This document shows, piece after piece, positions 60,574 through 64,000 of a DNA stretch of 64,000 nt. The position numbers were made by a program, and so were the translations under genes. This DNA is from Streptomyces peucetius. GTDB taxonomy: Bacteria; Actinomycetota; Actinomycetes; Streptomycetales; Streptomycetaceae. The stretch lies in NCBI RefSeq assembly GCF_025854275.1, contig NZ_CP107567.1, positions 6,944,001-7,008,000 of the forward strand. Reading direction: 5' to 3'. Under the pieces are notes generated by a model. That model was not told the origin of the DNA, searched no databases, and saw only the letters and a list, made by a program, of their open reading frames with translations. The first letter of the stretch is position 1; every line of letters starts with the position of its first letter.

Positions 60574-61962
60574 TCAGCCCACATCCCGGCTGATCGGCTG
60601 CGGATTGGCCGTGATCCGGCCCTTCCGCGGCCGTCCCGGCTGATACAGGAACGTCGCCACGAAGCCGGCGAACAACGAGATCGACCCGGCCAGCACGAAC
60701 GCTCCGCCGTAGCCCCAGGCGCCGACCACCACGGCGCCCATGCCCGAGCCCAGCAGACCCGAGACCAGCTTCGAGCTGTAGACGAGCCCGTAGTTGGAGG
60801 CGTTGTTGTTCTCACCGAAGTAGTCCGCGGTCATCGCGGCGAACATCGGGAAGATCGCGCCGCCGCCGAACCCGGAGATGCTGGAGAAGAGCAGGAACAG
60901 CGGCAGGTTGTGGATGTTGCCCGACCAGAGAATGCCGTACTGCGAGAGGCCGAGCACGATACAGACGAAGATCAGGCACTCCTTGCGGCCGTAACGGTCG
61001 GAGAGCCAGCCGATCACACCGCGGCCCGTACCGTTCACGATCGCCTTGAGCGACATCGCCGTCGCGACGATCCCGCCCGCGAACCCTGCCTCGTCACCGA
61101 ACGGTACCTGGAAGGCGATGCCGAAGATGTTCACGCCTGACGTGCACAGCAGACAGAACCACATCAGCCCCACACGGCCCGTCTGCCATGCCTCCTTCGG
61201 CGTGTACTGCTTCACCGCCGGAGGGTTCTTCTCCAGCGCGCGCCGCGCCCGCGGGTCGTCGGGCTTGCGCAGCGGGTCGACCTCCGCCGGCCACCAGTTC
61301 TTCGGCGGGTCCTGGAAGAAGAAGCCCGCCACGGCCACCGTGGCGGCCAGGAACAGGCCGACACAGACCAGCACCCAGCGGAAGTTCGTCAGATCCATGT
61401 AGCCGGTGAAGATGAACACGAACGGCACAGAACCGTAGGCGAAACCACCGTTGACGAAACCGGTCTTGCCGCCCTTGCGCTCCGGATACCACTTGCCGAC
61501 CATGTTGACGCAGGTCGCGTAGACCATGCCCGCGCCCATGCCGCTGAACATGCCGAAGCCGATGTAGGCGACCACCACGTGCGGCGCGTACGCCAGTGAC
61601 AGATAGCCCAGCAGGGTGCCCACCGCGCCGAGCATCATCGCCCACCGGGCCGGCAACTTGCCGCTCTCCCGCAGCTTTCCGGCCGGGAAGGCCACGGCGG
61701 CCTGGAAGAAGACCCAGACGCCCAGCATCCAGAAGATGTGCGCGCTGCTCCAGCTGTGCGCGGTGTGCAGGGTGTCCTCGGCGGACGCGAACGCGTACTC
61801 CGCCGAGCTGATGCCCATCATGCCGATCCACGGCAGGATGACCATCCACTTGCGCTTGCGGCCCATGATGTCGATATCGGACTCGCCGATCCGGTACACG
61901 CGCCCGCCTGCGTCCGTCACCTCCCTGTAGGGGACGGATGTGGAGATGTCGGTTGTCGTCAT
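60574..61962 (-). CDS. Oxalate/formate antiporter (OFA) family MFS transporter
   Basis: 462 residues from ATG 61962. Twelve membrane helices; MSGMGAGMVYATCVNMVGKW-like FSGMGAGMVYATCVNMVGKW and YPERKGGKTGFVNGGFAYG, GWLSDRYGRKECL (loop 8-9 motif) and YFGENNNASNYGLVYSSKLV are OFA/OxlT signatures. A long central loop contains FFFQDPPKNWWPAEVDPL. Substrates in the family are oxalate, formate and other monocarboxylates. It lies 118 bp behind the acyl-CoA synthetase gene on the same strand, likely one operon. Confidence 0.92.
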   Translation of the reverse strand: MTTTDISTSVPYREVTDAGGRVYRIGESDIDIMGRKRKWMVILPWIGMMGISSAEYAFASAEDTLHTAHSWSSAHIFWMLGVWVFFQAAVAFPAGKLRESGKLPARWAMMLGAVGTLLGYLSLAYAPHVVVAYIGFGMFSGMGAGMVYATCVNMVGKWYPERKGGKTGFVNGGFAYGSVPFVFIFTGYMDLTNFRWVLVCVGLFLAATVAVAGFFFQDPPKNWWPAEVDPLRKPDDPRARRALEKNPPAVKQYTPKEAWQTGRVGLMWFCLLCTSGVNIFGIAFQVPFGDEAGFAGGIVATAMSLKAIVNGTGRGVIGWLSDRYGRKECLIFVCIVLGLSQYGILWSGNIHNLPLFLLFSSISGFGGGAIFPMFAAMTADYFGENNNASNYGLVYSSKLVSGLLGSGMGAVVVGAWGYGGAFVLAGSISLFAGFVATFLYQPGRPRKGRITANPQPISRDVG

Positions 61963-62080
61963 GGTGATCGAACCCCTCGCGTGGAAGAAGTCTGGCCAGC
62001 GCCCCCTGTCCGTTTCTCTTCGCACCGGGGTCCGCGGCGAGCGGTCACCGCAGACCCCGTGGTTCGAGCCGTCGCTCAGC

Positions 62081-64000
62081 TCATCGACCGCCCCCCAACA
62101 AGCCGGCCGCCCTGGCCCATCGGTACTTCGCACCGAGGACCGCGACCGGCTTCTCCGTGGTGTACGGATACGCCACCACACCGCGCTCGAAGAGGTACTG
62201 GCACGCCTCCTCGACCTCCACGTCACCGGCGAGCGACGCCACCACCGGCTTCTCGACGCCGCGCTCCCGGAACTCCGCGACCACGCGCGCCGCCAGCTCG
62301 GCGAACACCATCGGCGGTGTGACGATCGTGTGCCAGTAGCCCAGCACCAGCGCATGGATACGGGGATCCTCCATGCCCAGCCGGATCGTCGCCTCGTACG
62401 TGGAGGGCGGCTCGCCACCCGTGATGTCGATCGGGTTGCCCGCGGCGCCGAACGGTGGGATGAACGCCTTGAACGAGGCGTCCAGGTCCGGCGGGATCTC
62501 CATCAGCGACAGACCGTTGTCGACGATCGCGTCCGACAGCAGCACCCCCGAACCGCCGGCGCCCGTGATGATCACGACGTTGTCGCCCTGCGGCGCCGGG
62601 AGCACCGGCAGTGCCCGCGCGTACTCCAGCATCTCGCTCAGGCCCGGCGCGCGGATCACGCCCGCCTGCCGCAGCACGTCGTCGTACACCGCGTCGTCAC
62701 CGGCCAGCGCGCCCGTGTGCGACCCGGCCGCCCTGGCGCCCGCCGCCGTACGGCCGGCCTTGAGCACCACCACCGGCTTCTTCGGCACGGTCGCGCGCGC
62801 CGCCTCGACGAAGGCCCGTCCGTCCTTCAGGTCCTCCAGATGCATGGCGATGCAGTCGGTGTTGGGGTCCTCGCCGAACCAGGTGAGCAGGTCGTCCTCG
62901 TCCAGGTCCGACTTGTTGCCCAGGCCCACGATCGCGGAGACTCCCGTGCGCGTGGTCCGCGCGAACCCGAGGATCGCCATGCCGATGCCGCCCGACTGGG
63001 AGGTGAGCGCCACACCGCCCTTGACGTCGTAGGGCGTGCAGAAGGTCGCGCACAGGTCCTGCCAGGTGGAGTAGTAGCCGTAGATGTTCGGCCCGAGCAG
63101 CCGCACCCCGTACCGCTCGGCGATCGCCACGATCTCGGCCTGCAGCTCGTGTTCCCCGGTCTCCGCGAAGCCGGACGGGATCAGCACCGCGTTGGGAATG
63201 CCCTTGCGGCCGATTTCCTCGAGCGCGGCGGCGACGAACTTCGCGGGGATGGCGAAGACCGCCACATCGGGCTCGCCCGGGACATCCATCACGCTCTTGT
63301 ACGCCTTACGGCCGAGTATGTCATCGGCCTTGGGGTTCACCGGATGGATCTCCCCGGGGAAACCGCCGTCGATCAGGTTGCGCATGACCGAATTGCCGAT
63401 CTTGCCCTGTTCGTTGGAGGCTCCGATCACCGTCACCGAACGCGGCTGCATCAGCCGCCGCATCGAGGCGAGCATCTCCTCGCGGGAGTACCGGCGGCGC
63501 TCGGCCGGGACCTCCGTGCTCAGCAGGATCCGTACGTCGGCGGCCATCGCCCCGTCCGCGGAGGAGAACACCGGGTTGAGGTCGACCTCCGCGATCTCGG
63601 GGAAGTCGGCGGCCAGTTCCGAGACCCGGACCACCACATCGGCGAGCGCATCCCGGTCGACACCCGTGCCGCCGCGCACGCCGCGCAGGATCTCCGCCGC
63701 CCGGATGCCGTCCAGCATCGACAGCGCGTCGTCCCGCGAGGCGGGCGCGAGACGGAAGGTGACGTCCTTCAGCACCTCCACCAGGACACCGCCGAGGCCG
63801 AACGCCACCACCTTCCCGAACGTCGGGTCGGTGACCGTGCCGACCAGTACCTCCGTCCCGGCCGGCACCATCTGCTGCACCTGCACCCCGAGGACCCGCG
63901 CGTCCGGCGCGTACGCCTTCGCGTTCGACACGATCGCCGTGAACGCGCCGCGCACCTCGGCGCACGACGTCAGTCCGACCCGCACCCCGCCCGCGTCCGT
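62081..64000 (-). CDS. NDP-forming acyl-CoA synthetase family protein (acetate--CoA ligase-like), cut by window edge
   Basis: At least 639 residues; the frame stays open at 64000 (TDAGGVRVGLTSCAEVRGAF). Visible order: the end of an ATP-grasp domain (VGTVTDPTFGKVVAFGLGGV, EVDLNPVF), then a CoA-binding Rossmann domain (SVTVIGASNEQGKIGNSVMR), then two succinyl-CoA-ligase-like domains (VALTSQSGGIGMAILGFART and, with the phospho-histidine, AAGSHTGALAGDD). ATP-grasp in front is the less usual domain order and is known in actinobacterial and archaeal members. Next to an OFA carrier, an organic acid such as oxalate, formate or acetate is the probable substrate class. Confidence 0.9.
   Translation of the reverse strand, partial: TDAGGVRVGLTSCAEVRGAFTAIVSNAKAYAPDARVLGVQVQQMVPAGTEVLVGTVTDPTFGKVVAFGLGGVLVEVLKDVTFRLAPASRDDALSMLDGIRAAEILRGVRGGTGVDRDALADVVVRVSELAADFPEIAEVDLNPVFSSADGAMAADVRILLSTEVPAERRRYSREEMLASMRRLMQPRSVTVIGASNEQGKIGNSVMRNLIDGGFPGEIHPVNPKADDILGRKAYKSVMDVPGEPDVAVFAIPAKFVAAALEEIGRKGIPNAVLIPSGFAETGEHELQAEIVAIAERYGVRLLGPNIYGYYSTWQDLCATFCTPYDVKGGVALTSQSGGIGMAILGFARTTRTGVSAIVGLGNKSDLDEDDLLTWFGEDPNTDCIAMHLEDLKDGRAFVEAARATVPKKPVVVLKAGRTAAGARAAGSHTGALAGDDAVYDDVLRQAGVIRAPGLSEMLEYARALPVLPAPQGDNVVIITGAGGSGVLLSDAIVDNGLSLMEIPPDLDASFKAFIPPFGAAGNPIDITGGEPPSTYEATIRLGMEDPRIHALVLGYWHTIVTPPMVFAELAARVVAEFRERGVEKPVVASLAGDVEVEEACQYLFERGVVAYPYTTEKPVAVLGAKYRWARAAGLLGGGR

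Overview
The window is a piece of a high-GC actinobacterial chromosome, almost certainly Streptomyces. Signs of this are the very high GC with GC-rich third codon positions, frequent GTG and TTG starts with AGGAGG-type ribosome sites, ATGA/GTGA stop-start overlaps, a ROK repressor in front of a sugar ABC importer, twin-arginine lipoproteins, a CebR-type operator and dispersed Streptomyces-style palindromic repeats. No rRNA, tRNA, CRISPR array, prophage or intact insertion sequence was seen.

Layout. 1-11 kb: the start of a GH15 glycosidase, a decayed DUF2254 gene, a methyltransferase, a ricin-type lectin, an aldo/keto reductase, a long-chain acyl-CoA ligase, a LysR regulator, and an ABC exporter divergent from a two-component system. 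11-20 kb is a worn accessory zone: an SBF-like transporter, an MBL hydrolase and a CebR-box-controlled phosphotransferase lie among remnants of IS5 and IS701 transposases and a Y-family polymerase, next to small secreted or lectin-like proteins. 20-31 kb: argG with a palindromic ARG-box candidate, then a five-gene molybdenum formate dehydrogenase operon whose catalytic subunit is split in two, then KAS III, NUDIX and a GntR/FCD regulator. That regulator's promoter shares a 16-bp motif with the formate dehydrogenase promoter. 31-37 kb: carbonic anhydrase, secreted proteins, an M6 metalloprotease and two broken genes.

37.6-57.7 kb is the most interesting part. It is a one-directional block of 14 genes: ROK regulator, ribose-type ABC importer (ATPase, permease, lipoprotein), Gfo/Idh/MocA dehydrogenase, sugar isomerase, and a 1231-residue secreted fusion of sugar dehydrogenase, PKD, carbohydrate-binding, ThuA and 3-keto-disaccharide hydrolase-like domains. 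It continues with a set resembling the ebo metabolite-traffic cluster: an inositol-phosphate-synthase homologue (where EboD would be), EboC-type UbiA prenyltransferase, TIM barrel, EboA, EboB (TatD), EboE and a phosphodiesterase (EboF-like), then a Tat-exported TIM barrel. The ROK gene and the secreted fusion share an ungapped 25-bp upstream element (19/25 identical), which suggests one regulon. The set looks like an oxidised-sugar or cyclitol uptake, processing and export pathway; the actual substrate cannot be read from the sequence.

57.7-64 kb: further remnants (TrmO-like), small hypothetical genes, a secreted acid phosphatase, an oxalate/formate-family MFS carrier and an NDP-forming acyl-CoA synthetase that runs off the window.
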